From NCBI GenBank assembly GCA_964384625.1, contig CAYLNH010000090.1:1-25006 (forward strand): a stretch of 25,006 nt of DNA, read 5' to 3'. Below, in pieces: positions 6,588 to 13,814 of this stretch. Made by a program: the position numbers and the translations under genes. Under the pieces are notes generated by a model, which had not been told where the DNA came from, did not search any database, and was given only the letters and a program-made list of their open reading frames with translations. Position 1 is the stretch's first letter; each line of letters begins with the position of its first letter. This DNA is from CAYLNH01 sp964384625. GTDB taxonomy: Bacteria; Verrucomicrobiota; Lentisphaeria; JABSQK01.

Positions 6588-7375
6588 CGGCGCTGCGCGC
6601 GCGGAGGAATGGCGCTGCGCGCGGAGGAGAGAACCTATGGGGCGCTGCCCCAAACCCCGGCAGGGAGGCGGTGGCCCCCCTGCACCCCCACACAGTTTGC
6701 GCTGCGCGCGGAAGAATGGCGCTGCGCGCGGAGGAATGGCGCTGCGCGCGGAAGAGAGAACTTATGGGGCGTTGCCCCAAACCCCGGCAGGGAGGCGGTG
6801 GCCCCCCTGCACCCCCACACAGTTTGCNNNNNNNNNNNNNNNNNNNNNNNNNNNNNNNNNNNNNNNNNNNNNNNNNNNNNNNNNNNNNNNNNNNNNNNNN
6901 NNNNNNNNNNNNNNNNNNNNNNNNNNNTGGCCCCCCTGCACCCCCACACAGTTTGCGCTGCGCGCGATGAAGAATGGCGCTGCGCGCGGAGGAATGGCGC
7001 TGCGCGCTTAGGAATTGGCGCTGCGCGCAGAGGAATGGCGCTGCGCGCGGAGGAATTGGCGCTGCGCGCAGAGGAATGGCGCTGCGCGCGGAGGAGAGAA
7101 CCTATGGGGCGCTGCCCCAAACCCCGGCAGGGAGGCGGTGGCCCCCCTGCACCCCCACACAGTTTGCGCTGCGCGCGATGAAGAATGGCGCTGTGCGCGG
7201 AGGAATGGCGCTGCGCGCTGAGGAATTGGCGCTGCGCGCAGAGGAATGGCGCGGCGCGCGGAGGAGAGAACTTATGGGGCGCTGCCCCAAACCCCGGCAG
7301 GGAGGCGGTGGCCCCCCTGCACCCCCACACACTTTGCGCTGCGCGCGGAGGAATGGCGCTGCGCGCTTAAGCCTG
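6588..7375. repeat. composite GC-rich repeat array interrupted by the assembly gap
   Basis: Two interleaved units fill the space between the GT4-type gene and the GH20 gene. Unit A is about 20-21 bp with core GGCGCTGCGCGCGGAGGAAT and occurs about twenty times with minor variants. Unit B is about 85 bp, from GAGAGAACCTATGGGGCGCT through CCCCTGCACCCCCACACAG, and occurs five times (about 6627, 6752, a gap-truncated copy at 6928, 7092 and 7262). The last two B units are 170 bp apart, a higher-order period. The array stops a few bases from the stop codon of the GT4-type gene. Its true length is unknown because the gap lies inside it. Open frames through it, with Arg/Ala-rich peptides, are repeat artefacts. 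Confidence 0.92.
6828..6927. other. assembly gap (100 N)
   Basis: Exactly 100 undetermined bases sit in the middle of a B unit of the repeat array. This is the conventional scaffold gap of arbitrary size, so the amount of missing sequence is not known. Confidence 0.99.
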
Positions 7376-7377
7376 AG

Positions 7378-8418
7378 TTACTCGGCCAGAACAGAGAAAA
7401 CCTCTGTCCAGCTTGCCATCGAGCTCTCCAGACTGCCGAGCGTCCGGCCGCGTTCGCGCGCCGCATGGGCCATCTCTTTGCGAAGCTCCGGTTCGTAGGC
7501 CATCTTGCTGGCGTAGTAGATGAAGTCGCGTTCGTGATCGCAAAGCCAGCCCGTCTTGCCGTGCTCCACCATCCGGCGCCAGCCGCCGCGGTTGTCGACG
7601 ATTAAAACACTGCCGCTGGCCATCGCCTCGAAGCCCACGCGCGGCCAGTTCTCCGTCGTGTCCGTCGGCTGCAAAACGATCTCGCAGTGTTCGTAGAATT
7701 CCTGCTGTGAGACTTCATTCTGGTCCACTGCCGTGCGGATCCAGTCGTAGGGCTTGCCGATCTTTTTCTCGCTGCGCTGGTCGAAGCCGAGAAAGAGCCC
7801 GCGCTTGAACTTGGGACTGACGAAGTATTCGTAGATGTGCAGCGTGTTTTTGGCGAACTTGTCGGCGTCCTGCCGGGAGATGCGGCCGCAGCCGAAGAAC
7901 TCCGGATTACGCTCCTCGATAAAGGGGAATGCCGCGCTGTCGAAGTAGGGGCGGAAGGTGATGAATTTTACGTCCGGGTCGTCGTTCAGCGACCGCAGCT
8001 CCGGCATGTTCTTCCGGCGGACGTCCTCGTTCTGATACAGGAAGCAGCGGATCCTGCCTTCGGCCATGCGCCGGCGTTCTTTGTCGAACAGCCAGGTCAT
8101 GCAATTGACGAACACGGTATTCGGCGAGCGCCGGTAGATCTCGTCGAGGTTGGTCAGAAACTCGTCGTTGCAGAAGCCGAGCACGGGGTCGCCGTTCTGG
8201 ATGGCGTCCCATTCGTTGCACTCGTGCACGGCAACGTCGCGGTCGAGCATTTCCTGATAGAGCGGTTCGCGGGGATAGCCTTTATTGCTCGGGATGATGT
8301 GGACATCCAGGTCCATGGCGCGCCAGGCGATGATCTGGTGATGCAACTCGGTGCCGGCGCCGCCGTAGAGGCCCGGAAAGCCGTAGACAAAAACGCGTTG
8401 GACCTTTGCTGCTCCCAC
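7378..8418 (-). CDS. GT4-type (group 1, GT-B fold) glycosyltransferase
   Basis: This protein of about 346 aa looks like a retaining GT-B glycosyltransferase. Its N-terminal Rossmann half opens with VFVYGFPGLYGGAGTELHHQ, a glycine-rich acceptor loop. Its C-terminal half has the donor-binding EX7E motif ENWPRVGFE, followed by AMASGSVLIVDNRGGWRRMV and GKTGWLC, the standard sugar-nucleotide grip. No membrane segment is seen. I favour the GTG at 8418 because AAGGAG lies six bases before it; ATGs at 8433 and 8424 are in frame and cannot be excluded. It probably acts in surface or exopolysaccharide assembly with the GT2 gene. The donor and acceptor are unknown. Confidence 0.85.
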   Translation of the reverse strand: MGAAKVQRVFVYGFPGLYGGAGTELHHQIIAWRAMDLDVHIIPSNKGYPREPLYQEMLDRDVAVHECNEWDAIQNGDPVLGFCNDEFLTNLDEIYRRSPNTVFVNCMTWLFDKERRRMAEGRIRCFLYQNEDVRRKNMPELRSLNDDPDVKFITFRPYFDSAAFPFIEERNPEFFGCGRISRQDADKFAKNTLHIYEYFVSPKFKRGLFLGFDQRSEKKIGKPYDWIRTAVDQNEVSQQEFYEHCEIVLQPTDTTENWPRVGFEAMASGSVLIVDNRGGWRRMVEHGKTGWLCDHERDFIYYASKMAYEPELRKEMAHAARERGRTLGSLESSMASWTEVFSVLAE

Positions 8419-8621
8419 AGCCATCTCCTTCATCCTAATGTGTTGATTCCCCGCAACACGAACGGCTACAATGCCACCTTCTGGCGGGCTGTCAACGAGA
8501 TCTGAGCCCTCAGTGTCAGCCCTCTATTACTGCCCTTCTTTGCCTCGAGTCCCGACTCTCAAGAGGTTGGGAACCTGCGGTGCTTGCGGATCTGTCACCG
8601 GTATGAAGTCCGCACACCTCC

Positions 8622-8675
8622 CCGGTTTTCCCGCCGCTTTGGCCGGGGCGCCGGCCAAAGCGTCGGGAAAACAGG
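8622..8675. repeat. long imperfect palindrome (25-bp arms, 4-nt loop)
   Basis: Arms 8622-8646 and 8651-8675 pair with only two mismatches around a GGCG loop; the inner 12 bp (CGCTTTGGCCGG) are perfect. CACCTC (8615-8620) and GAGGTG (8682-8687) extend the symmetry. It is far from both flanking stop codons and has no T-tract. A REP-like or MITE-like element is more likely than a terminator. Confidence 0.75.
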
Positions 8676-8730
8676 GAACTGGAGGTGGCTGTCTGGTGTA
8701 GGTGACCGATCCTGAAACTCCGCACCGCAA

Positions 8731-8780
8731 GGGTGCGGGATCTCCATGCGGACCGCGAAGGGCAGTAAACGAGGGCTTAC
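8731..8780 (+). repeat. 50-bp dispersed repeat, copy A
   Basis: GGGTGCGGGATCTC through CGAGGGCTTAC matches the reverse complement of 24933-24982 with three substitutions. Both copies are intergenic. The two copies lie on either side of the mttB/asnB locus in opposite orientation. Confidence 0.85.
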
Positions 8781-8972
8781 GTCCTCAGTCTCCTGCCCTT
8801 TGCATTTGGCCTTGATCCCGAACCCGCTTGAGCGCGGAGACCGTGGCGAAGGAGCTTGCGGTGCGGAGCTGCAGGGCCGGTTGACCTGCACCATACGAGG
8901 ACTTACGGGAAGGGCGCCGGTTACCTCCGGAGGGATCGCCTAAGGACAGGATTATGGGGGAGATACTGTCAG

Positions 8973-10415
8973 TCAGATGCTCTGGATCTGGGGGAACGTC
9001 TTCTTGATCTCCATGATCAGGCTGGTTTCGAGAATGCCCTCCCGGCGGCGGTCCAGCAGTTCGTGCACGCGTTCGTTGGCGCGGGTCATGACGTCCGGCT
9101 CCCCCAATCGCTGCCAGGCGTCGAAGTTGCAGCGGACACTGAGCTTGGGCAGGTAGTACTCGTGGCGCATATGCGCCACCGTATGGCCCTGCGACAGGAA
9201 GTTGCCGCCCGGTCCGACTTCGCGGATCGTGTCGTACGCCAGCATATCGTCGTTCACGGTGATGCCGCGCAGGACGCGTTTGATCATCCCCAGACTTTCG
9301 TTGTCGATGACGAACTGCTCGTAGGAAATGGAATTGCAGGAGTCGACCATGCCGGCGGTCAGGTGGATGATGTCGCCGTGGCTCATGGCGACGGTGAGGT
9401 CGGAGAAGTTCTTTTCGAAGCCGGCCTGGATATCGGGGCGTTTTGCCTCGGTCACGCCGCCGGAGGCGTAGATCGGCAGGCGGTACATCCGCGCCAGCGC
9501 GACGGCGGAGGCGTTCATCATGCCCATCTCGACGGAGCCGACGGTGACTTCGGAGGTCCGCAGGTCCATGGCGATGGGGAAGGCGCCGTAGAGGACCCTG
9601 GCGCCGGGTGTCAGCGCCTGGGTGACGGCGACGCCGGCCAGCGCTTCGGCGTGCATCTGGGTCAGGGTGCCCGCCAGCGTTATCGGCGCGGTGGCGCCGG
9701 CGATCGGCGCGGTGGCGCAAGTCACCGGGATGCCCCGGGCGGTGCAGAAATCAAGAATCGCCAGCGTCGTCGCATCAATCGTCAGCGGGCTGGTGACATT
9801 GGTGATGACGGAGACAATCGGCCGCCGCCGGAGTGCGTCGGCGTCGCCGGCGATCATACCGGCCAGTTCGCAGAGCTGGTGGGCGCCGGCGATGCTGTCG
9901 CAGCCGCCCATGACGTGTTTCGAGGTGTGATTGAAAGCCTGGTAGAAGTCGTTGTAATGGTAGTATTGCTCCGGGACGTCGTGGGCCTGGCAGGCGATGA
10001 TGTAGAAACTGATGTTCTCCAGATGATCCACCAGCGTAGCCGTGTTTGCGATGTCGCGCAACAACGTTTCGCGGTAGCCGCCGGTGCTCAGATCCAGGAT
10101 GCGGAAGACCCGGCCGCCGTTGCCGAAGAAGCTCTCCCGGCGGCCGACGCGCAGGTCGTTGGCGCCGTCGCGCGAAAACAACGTGAACTGCTGCGGCGCC
10201 CGGTTGAGCAAGTCGTCCAGGCAGGGACCGTCGAGAAAGATCAACTGCCGGTCGGCGTCGACCCGGGCGCCGGCCGCCTGCAGGCGCGGCAGAAACGCCG
10301 GGTCGCCGAGGCGAATGCCGACCTCCGCCAGCAGCCGCCGGGCGGTCTGGTTGATCTTCTTCATCTTGTCCGGCGTCAACGGCCGGTAAAACGGCAGGCT
10401 GTCACCGCTCTTCAT
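8973..10415 (-). CDS. MttB-superfamily (trimethylamine/glycine betaine type) methyltransferase, copy 1
   Basis: This 480-aa protein matches the MttB family over its full length. Family marks include NHTSKHVMGG (about 162-171), ATAPITLAGT (about 241-250) and YASGGVTEAKRPDIQAG (about 316-332). Members transfer a methyl group from a quaternary or tertiary amine to a corrinoid protein. Archaeal MttB needs pyrrolysine; no in-frame TAG is present here, so this belongs to the larger non-pyrrolysine branch, which includes MtgB acting on glycine betaine. Its start ATG overlaps the stop of the upstream nitrilase-family gene by four bases, so the two are translationally coupled. No corrinoid protein or RamA-like activator is encoded in the window, so partners must lie elsewhere or the reaction differs. 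Family is certain; substrate is not. Confidence 0.92.
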   Translation of the reverse strand: MKSGDSLPFYRPLTPDKMKKINQTARRLLAEVGIRLGDPAFLPRLQAAGARVDADRQLIFLDGPCLDDLLNRAPQQFTLFSRDGANDLRVGRRESFFGNGGRVFRILDLSTGGYRETLLRDIANTATLVDHLENISFYIIACQAHDVPEQYYHYNDFYQAFNHTSKHVMGGCDSIAGAHQLCELAGMIAGDADALRRRPIVSVITNVTSPLTIDATTLAILDFCTARGIPVTCATAPIAGATAPITLAGTLTQMHAEALAGVAVTQALTPGARVLYGAFPIAMDLRTSEVTVGSVEMGMMNASAVALARMYRLPIYASGGVTEAKRPDIQAGFEKNFSDLTVAMSHGDIIHLTAGMVDSCNSISYEQFVIDNESLGMIKRVLRGITVNDDMLAYDTIREVGPGGNFLSQGHTVAHMRHEYYLPKLSVRCNFDAWQRLGEPDVMTRANERVHELLDRRREGILETSLIMEIKKTFPQIQSI

Positions 10416-11296
10416 GAAGGAGGTCCTTCCGGGGTTTCGTGCAGCGGGCCGTAGGCCGCCGGCCGCCGGTTCTTCATCGCATAGCAGTCCATGGCGCGGT
10501 AGTCGGCGAGCAGTCGGCCCGACAGCTCGGCGTAGAGAATCTGCGGTTCCCAGGCGGCGGCGGCCGCGATCACGCGGCCGGTTGGGGCGAACGCCATGCT
10601 CTTGCCGACAAAACGCCAGGGGCCGTCTTCTTCCGGACCAACCTGGTTGATCAAGGCTGAGTACGTGCCCGTGTCGCGGCAGCGCGCCCCGAACATCATC
10701 TCCATCCAGCGCTTGCGTTCCGCCACCACCGCCGCGTCCGTTTCGCAGCGCTCAACATAGTCCTCGCGTTCCCAGTGATCGGCCCAGGCCGTCGGCATCA
10801 GAATGACTTCCGCACCCAATTGCGCCAGGACCAGGTGGGACTCGGCAATCTCGTTGTCGTAGCAGATGGACAGGCCGACGCGGGCGAACGGCAGGTCGAA
10901 CACGTGAAAACGGTCGCCCGCCGCAAACAGACCGGTCTCGCGCGCCGGCGTGTGTACCTTGCGGTGTGTGCCGAGGATCTTCCCGTGGCCGGCCAGGGCG
11001 TAGCTGTTGAACACCCCCTCGCGGCCGCACTCGAAAAAGCCGAAGCCGGCCCACGTCCGGTATTTCGCCGTCAGCGCGACGGCCTCCCGGATGAGCGGCG
11101 AGTCCAGCGCCAGTGCCCGTGATGCCACAGCCTCCGGTGCCGTGACACAGCCGCTGAGGCTGAGTTCAGGGAAGGCCGTGAGAGCCGCCGTCGGCGCCGT
11201 CGCCGCCAGCGCCCGGTCCATGGTCCTCAGGTTCGCGGCCGGATCCCCCTGCGCCGCGACCGTACACTGGACCAGCGCAAGACGCGTATCTTCCAT
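10412..11296 (-). CDS. carbon-nitrogen hydrolase (nitrilase superfamily)
   Basis: This 294-aa cytoplasmic hydrolase has the intact Glu-Lys-Cys triad: Glu44 in FPELSLSG, Lys113 in HRKVHTP and Cys145 in LSICYDNEI. Nitrilase-superfamily enzymes cleave amides, carbamoyl groups or nitriles, and this form is most like the aliphatic amidase/omega-amidase/N-carbamoyl hydrolase branches. The start at 11296 is supported by a strong AGGAGGT eight bases upstream. It is the first gene of a two-gene minus-strand operon with the mttB-like gene (4-bp ATGA overlap) and is divergent from the sigma-54 activator. Since the opposite operon encodes two amide-forming asparagine-synthetase paralogues, it may hydrolyse the amide they make or a related imported amide; this is inference. 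Confidence 0.9.
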   Translation of the reverse strand: MEDTRLALVQCTVAAQGDPAANLRTMDRALAATAPTAALTAFPELSLSGCVTAPEAVASRALALDSPLIREAVALTAKYRTWAGFGFFECGREGVFNSYALAGHGKILGTHRKVHTPARETGLFAAGDRFHVFDLPFARVGLSICYDNEIAESHLVLAQLGAEVILMPTAWADHWEREDYVERCETDAAVVAERKRWMEMMFGARCRDTGTYSALINQVGPEEDGPWRFVGKSMAFAPTGRVIAAAAAWEPQILYAELSGRLLADYRAMDCYAMKNRRPAAYGPLHETPEGPPS

Positions 11297-11380
11297 GTCG
11301 GCGACCTCCTCTCCGGCAATCTCTGCCGCGCATACTTTAGGTCAAACCCCGCCTGAATTCAAGCGTCACGTCCGGGCCTT

Positions 11381-11399
11381 CTGTGCAGAATATGCACAG
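11381..11399. promoter_or_regulatory. dyad operator 1 (CTGTGCAGAATATGCACAG)
   Basis: A perfect 7-bp inverted repeat with a 5-nt GAATA centre lies in the divergent region between the nitrilase-family gene and the sigma-54 activator gene, 31-43 bp before the possible activator starts. Two related sites lie upstream of the ABC operon (12811-12827, 12853-12869). It is the likely binding site of the activator's Fis-type HTH, used for autoregulation and/or control of the divergent operon. The three-site recurrence is seen in the sequence; the protein assignment is inference. Confidence 0.7.
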
Positions 11400-11429
11400 C
11401 ACCCCTTGCGCGGGCCGGGGCCGGCCGCT

Positions 11430-12803
11430 ATGGTGGCCGGCATGGAGACGATTCAAGATTCCGCCCGCATCCTTTGTGTCGAGCAGCAGCCGCAGGTGGC
11501 CGATCGCTGCGTCGCGCTGTTTCCGGATGCGACCGTTGTCCGCGAGACACGGATCGGCCGCGTGCTCGAGCACTTTGAGACCCAGGGCTTCGATCTGTTG
11601 ACGGTGACCGAACCGGCCTTCAACGCCGGCGAACTGGACGGTCAGGAGATCCTGGATGTGGTCGTCGCCAAGAGCCCGGCGACGCAGATTCTGTTCCTGG
11701 TGAACTCCGCCCAGATGCGCGCGGTCCTGAAGGCTTTGCGTGACGGGGGCCATCAATACCTGAAGCTGCCGTTGAGCGACGAGGAACTGCGGTTGCTGGT
11801 GGAGACAGCGCTCGAGAAGCGGCCGCCGTACGCCCCGAATCTGCTGCTCAAACGCAAACGCCCGGTGCGTTTCGGCGAGATGGTCGGGCGTTCGACGGCG
11901 ATGCAGCAGGTGTACCGTCAGATCCGTCAGGCAGCGGCGACCGACATCCCGGTTCTGGTCACCGGTGAAACGGGAACCGGCAAGGAGCTGGCGGCCCAGG
12001 CGGTGCATCAGAAGAGCTCCCGGGCGGGCGAGCCGTTCATGCCGATGCATCTCGGGGCGCTGCCGTCGGAACTGGTGGCCAGCGAGTTGTTCGGGCATGT
12101 CAAGGGGTCCTTCACGGGCGCCATCGAGGATCGCGTCGGCGCCTTCGAACAGGCCGGCAGGGGGACCGTGCTGCTGGACGAGATCTCGACCATCAACGAG
12201 AAGGTGCAGATCAGTCTTCTGCGTCTGCTGGAACAGAAAAACTTCCGCCGCATCGGCGGCAGCAAGGTGATCGAAGGCGACATCCGCCTGATTGCCGCGT
12301 CGAACGAGGATCTGCGCAAAGCCGTCAGCCGGGGCGTGTTCCGCGAGGACCTGTACTTCCGCCTGGACGTCTTTCACATCGTCATGCCGCCCCTGCGCGA
12401 CCGCCACGGCGACATCCCCCTGCTGATCGGCGATTTCCTGGCGGACTTCAACGAGGAGTTCAACCACTGCGTCGCCGGCATTTCCCCGGACTGCCTGGCG
12501 ATCCTCGAGTCCTACGACTGGCCCGGCAATGTGCGGGAGCTGCGCAATGTCATTCAACGCGCCGTCCTCGTCTGCCACGGGGAGACCTTGATGCCGGAGC
12601 ATTTGCCGCCGCGTCTGCAGCGGCATGTCGGCGGCCCCAGGACGCTGGCGTTGCGGGTGGGCATGACGCTGGCCGAAGCCGAACGCGAGCTGATCGCGCG
12701 GACGCTGACGGCGACCAACAACAACCGCACCGAGGCGGCGTCGATCCTCGGAATCAGCCGCCGTTGTCTCTACGACAAGCTCGCCCGCTACGGCCTCAAG
12801 TAG
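11430..12803 (+). CDS. sigma-54 enhancer-binding protein (NtrC-family) with a degenerate receiver domain
   Basis: This activator, 453-457 aa depending on start, has three domains (numbered from the ATG at 11442). Residues 8-125 have a receiver-like alternation of strands and helices but lack the usual DD pair (ILCVEQQ) and have no Asp between residues 52 and 65, where the phosphorylated residue should lie (DLLTVTEP). Residues 145-380 are the AAA+ ATPase: Walker A GETGTGKE (175-182), the sigma-54 contact loop as GSFTGA (222-227, usually GAFTGA) and Walker B VLLDE (243-247). The C-terminus is a Fis-type HTH (TEAASILGISRRCLYDKLARYG). ATGs at 11430 and 11442 are both possible, with weak ribosome sites. 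It should open sigma-54 promoters such as the one at 12988. Signal input is probably not classical phosphorylation. Confidence 0.92.
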   Translation: MVAGMETIQDSARILCVEQQPQVADRCVALFPDATVVRETRIGRVLEHFETQGFDLLTVTEPAFNAGELDGQEILDVVVAKSPATQILFLVNSAQMRAVLKALRDGGHQYLKLPLSDEELRLLVETALEKRPPYAPNLLLKRKRPVRFGEMVGRSTAMQQVYRQIRQAAATDIPVLVTGETGTGKELAAQAVHQKSSRAGEPFMPMHLGALPSELVASELFGHVKGSFTGAIEDRVGAFEQAGRGTVLLDEISTINEKVQISLLRLLEQKNFRRIGGSKVIEGDIRLIAASNEDLRKAVSRGVFREDLYFRLDVFHIVMPPLRDRHGDIPLLIGDFLADFNEEFNHCVAGISPDCLAILESYDWPGNVRELRNVIQRAVLVCHGETLMPEHLPPRLQRHVGGPRTLALRVGMTLAEAERELIARTLTATNNNRTEAASILGISRRCLYDKLARYGLK

Positions 12804-12810
12804 CGGCATC

Positions 12811-12827
12811 TGTGCAGAAAGTTCACG
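12811..12827. promoter_or_regulatory. dyad operator 2 (upstream activating site, weaker half)
   Basis: TGTGCAGAAAGTTCACG matches operator 1 at 13 of 17 positions, with an intact left half and a degraded right half. Its centre is 42 bp, four helical turns, from operator 3, so both would face the same side of the DNA, as expected for cooperative binding by an activator hexamer. Confidence 0.55.
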
Positions 12828-12852
12828 GTATTGTTAAGGCTTCGCGCAGCTA

Positions 12853-12869
12853 TGTGCGGAATCTGCACA
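12853..12869. promoter_or_regulatory. dyad operator 3 (upstream activating site)
   Basis: TGTGCGGAATCTGCACA matches operator 1 at 15 of 17 positions. The flanks extend the dyad to TATGTGC/GCACATA. It lies about 128 bp upstream of the -24 element, a normal distance for a sigma-54 enhancer. Confidence 0.7.
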
Positions 12870-12987
12870 TAATCCCGCCGGGCCGGGGGGAAAGTGGGGT
12901 GGGAACTGTCGGGGCGCGGCCCGGCCGGGATCGGGTATATGACTTATCCAGCGCGTAGTCAGGCTGTTGTGGTCTTTCTTCGGCGCG

Positions 12988-13003
12988 TGGCATGGAACCT
13001 GCA
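12988..13003 (+). promoter_or_regulatory. sigma-54 (-24/-12) promoter of the ABC/asnB/mttB operon
   Basis: TGGCATGGAACCTGCA fits the consensus TGGCACG-N4-TTGCW with two mismatches and exact spacing: the invariant GG is at 12989-12990 and the invariant GC at 13001-13002. Transcription would start near 13014, leaving a leader of about 33 nt before the ATPase ATG. An adjacent sigma-54 activator gene and paired upstream sites support the call. Confidence 0.75.
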
Positions 13004-13046
13004 CCAATGCCCGGCTCAAGCTTGAAGTGTCTTGATGGGAAGAACC

Positions 13047-13814
13047 ATGATCGTTCTCGACTCCGTTTCAAAAACATTCGACGGCACGACCTATGCTGTC
13101 CAGGATTTCTCTCTGACCGTGGAAGAGGGAGAGACGCTGGTGCTGCTCGGGTCCTCGGGCTGCGGCAAGACGACGACAATGAAGATGATCAACCGTCTGG
13201 TCGAACTGAGCAGCGGCACAATCACGGTCGACGGCCGCGATATCATGGCGCAGGACGCCGTCGAGTTACGCCGGTCGATCGGGTATGTCTTTCAGGGGAT
13301 CGGTTTGTTTCCGCATCTGACGATCGAGCAGAATGTGGCGATTGTGCCGCGGCTGCTCGGCTGGGAGCGTTCGCGCCGGCGGGACCGGGCGGCCGAGCTG
13401 CTTGAAGTCGTCGGTTTGCCGGCGGCGGAGTTTGCCCGGCGTTATCCGGAGGAACTGTCGGGCGGGCAGCAGCAGCGCGTCGGCGTGGCCCGGGCGCTGG
13501 CGACGGACCCGGCCTACCTGCTGATGGACGAGCCCTTCGGCGCTTTGGACGCGCTGACGCGCGACAGCCTGCAGCAGGAGCTGATTGATTTGAAGCAGCG
13601 TCTGGGCAAGACAGTGATCTTCGTGACGCACGACATTTTCGAGGCCTTCACGCTGGCCGACCGCATCGCCATCATGCACGAGGGCCGGTTGGAGCAGGTG
13701 GGGACGCACGATGAAGTCCTGGCAGATCCGGCCACGGAGTTTGTGCGCGACCTGTTCGCCAAGCCGGCGGAGCAGTTGCGTCTGTTCAATGCAGGGGGAT
13801 CGCAGGCGTCATGA
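13047..13814 (+). CDS. osmoprotectant/quaternary-amine ABC transporter ATP-binding protein (OpuCA/ProV-like)
   Basis: This 255-aa ATPase powers the importer encoded by the next two genes. Motifs are complete: Walker A LGSSGCGKTT, Q-loop VFQGIGLFPHL, signature LSGGQQQRV, Walker B YLLMDEPFGALD and switch His in FVTHD. Sequence style fits the glycine betaine/carnitine/choline group. OpuCA-type proteins often carry C-terminal CBS domains that sense ionic strength; this protein ends soon after the ABC domain and lacks them, so activity is probably not gated by that route. The ATG at 13047 follows a GGGAAG ribosome site; an in-frame ATG at 13035 is less likely. It is the first gene of a long operon driven by the sigma-54 promoter, and its stop overlaps the permease start by four bases. 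Confidence 0.93.
   Translation: MIVLDSVSKTFDGTTYAVQDFSLTVEEGETLVLLGSSGCGKTTTMKMINRLVELSSGTITVDGRDIMAQDAVELRRSIGYVFQGIGLFPHLTIEQNVAIVPRLLGWERSRRRDRAAELLEVVGLPAAEFARRYPEELSGGQQQRVGVARALATDPAYLLMDEPFGALDALTRDSLQQELIDLKQRLGKTVIFVTHDIFEAFTLADRIAIMHEGRLEQVGTHDEVLADPATEFVRDLFAKPAEQLRLFNAGGSQAS

Larger units (their letters stand above)
8434..8972. other. 539-bp intergenic region made largely of repeat elements
   Basis: No gene is supported. The region contains a long imperfect palindrome (8622-8675), a CGCACC-GCAAG-GGTGCG stem (about 8721-8737), the 50-bp dispersed repeat (8731-8780) and a GCTTGAGCGC module (about 8825) that recurs at 24984 and inverted near 900. The left part would carry the promoter of the GT4-type gene; the right part is the 3' region of the mttB-like gene. 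Confidence 0.55.
12804..13046 (+). other. 243-bp control region between the activator and the ABC operon
   Basis: The region holds two activator sites (12811-12827, 12853-12869) and a -24/-12 promoter (12988-13003). No open frame here looks like a gene. The run of about 120 bases between the enhancer sites and the promoter would be the looping segment; I see no obvious IHF site in it. Confidence 0.6.

Noticed and set aside
6588..7375. Repeat array as a CRISPR
   Set aside because: Units are adjacent or interleaved without unique spacers of constant length, and no cas gene is nearby.
6383..7498. Arg/Ala/Pro-rich proteins encoded across the array
   Set aside because: Frames exist in several phases on both strands only because the repeat lacks stop codons. 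They cross the N gap and have no supported start sites.
11297..11380. A sigma-54 promoter for the nitrilase-family/mttB pair
   Set aside because: GGCAGAGATTGC on the minus strand looks similar, but the GG-GC spacing is two bases short. No other GG-N10-GC pair fits.
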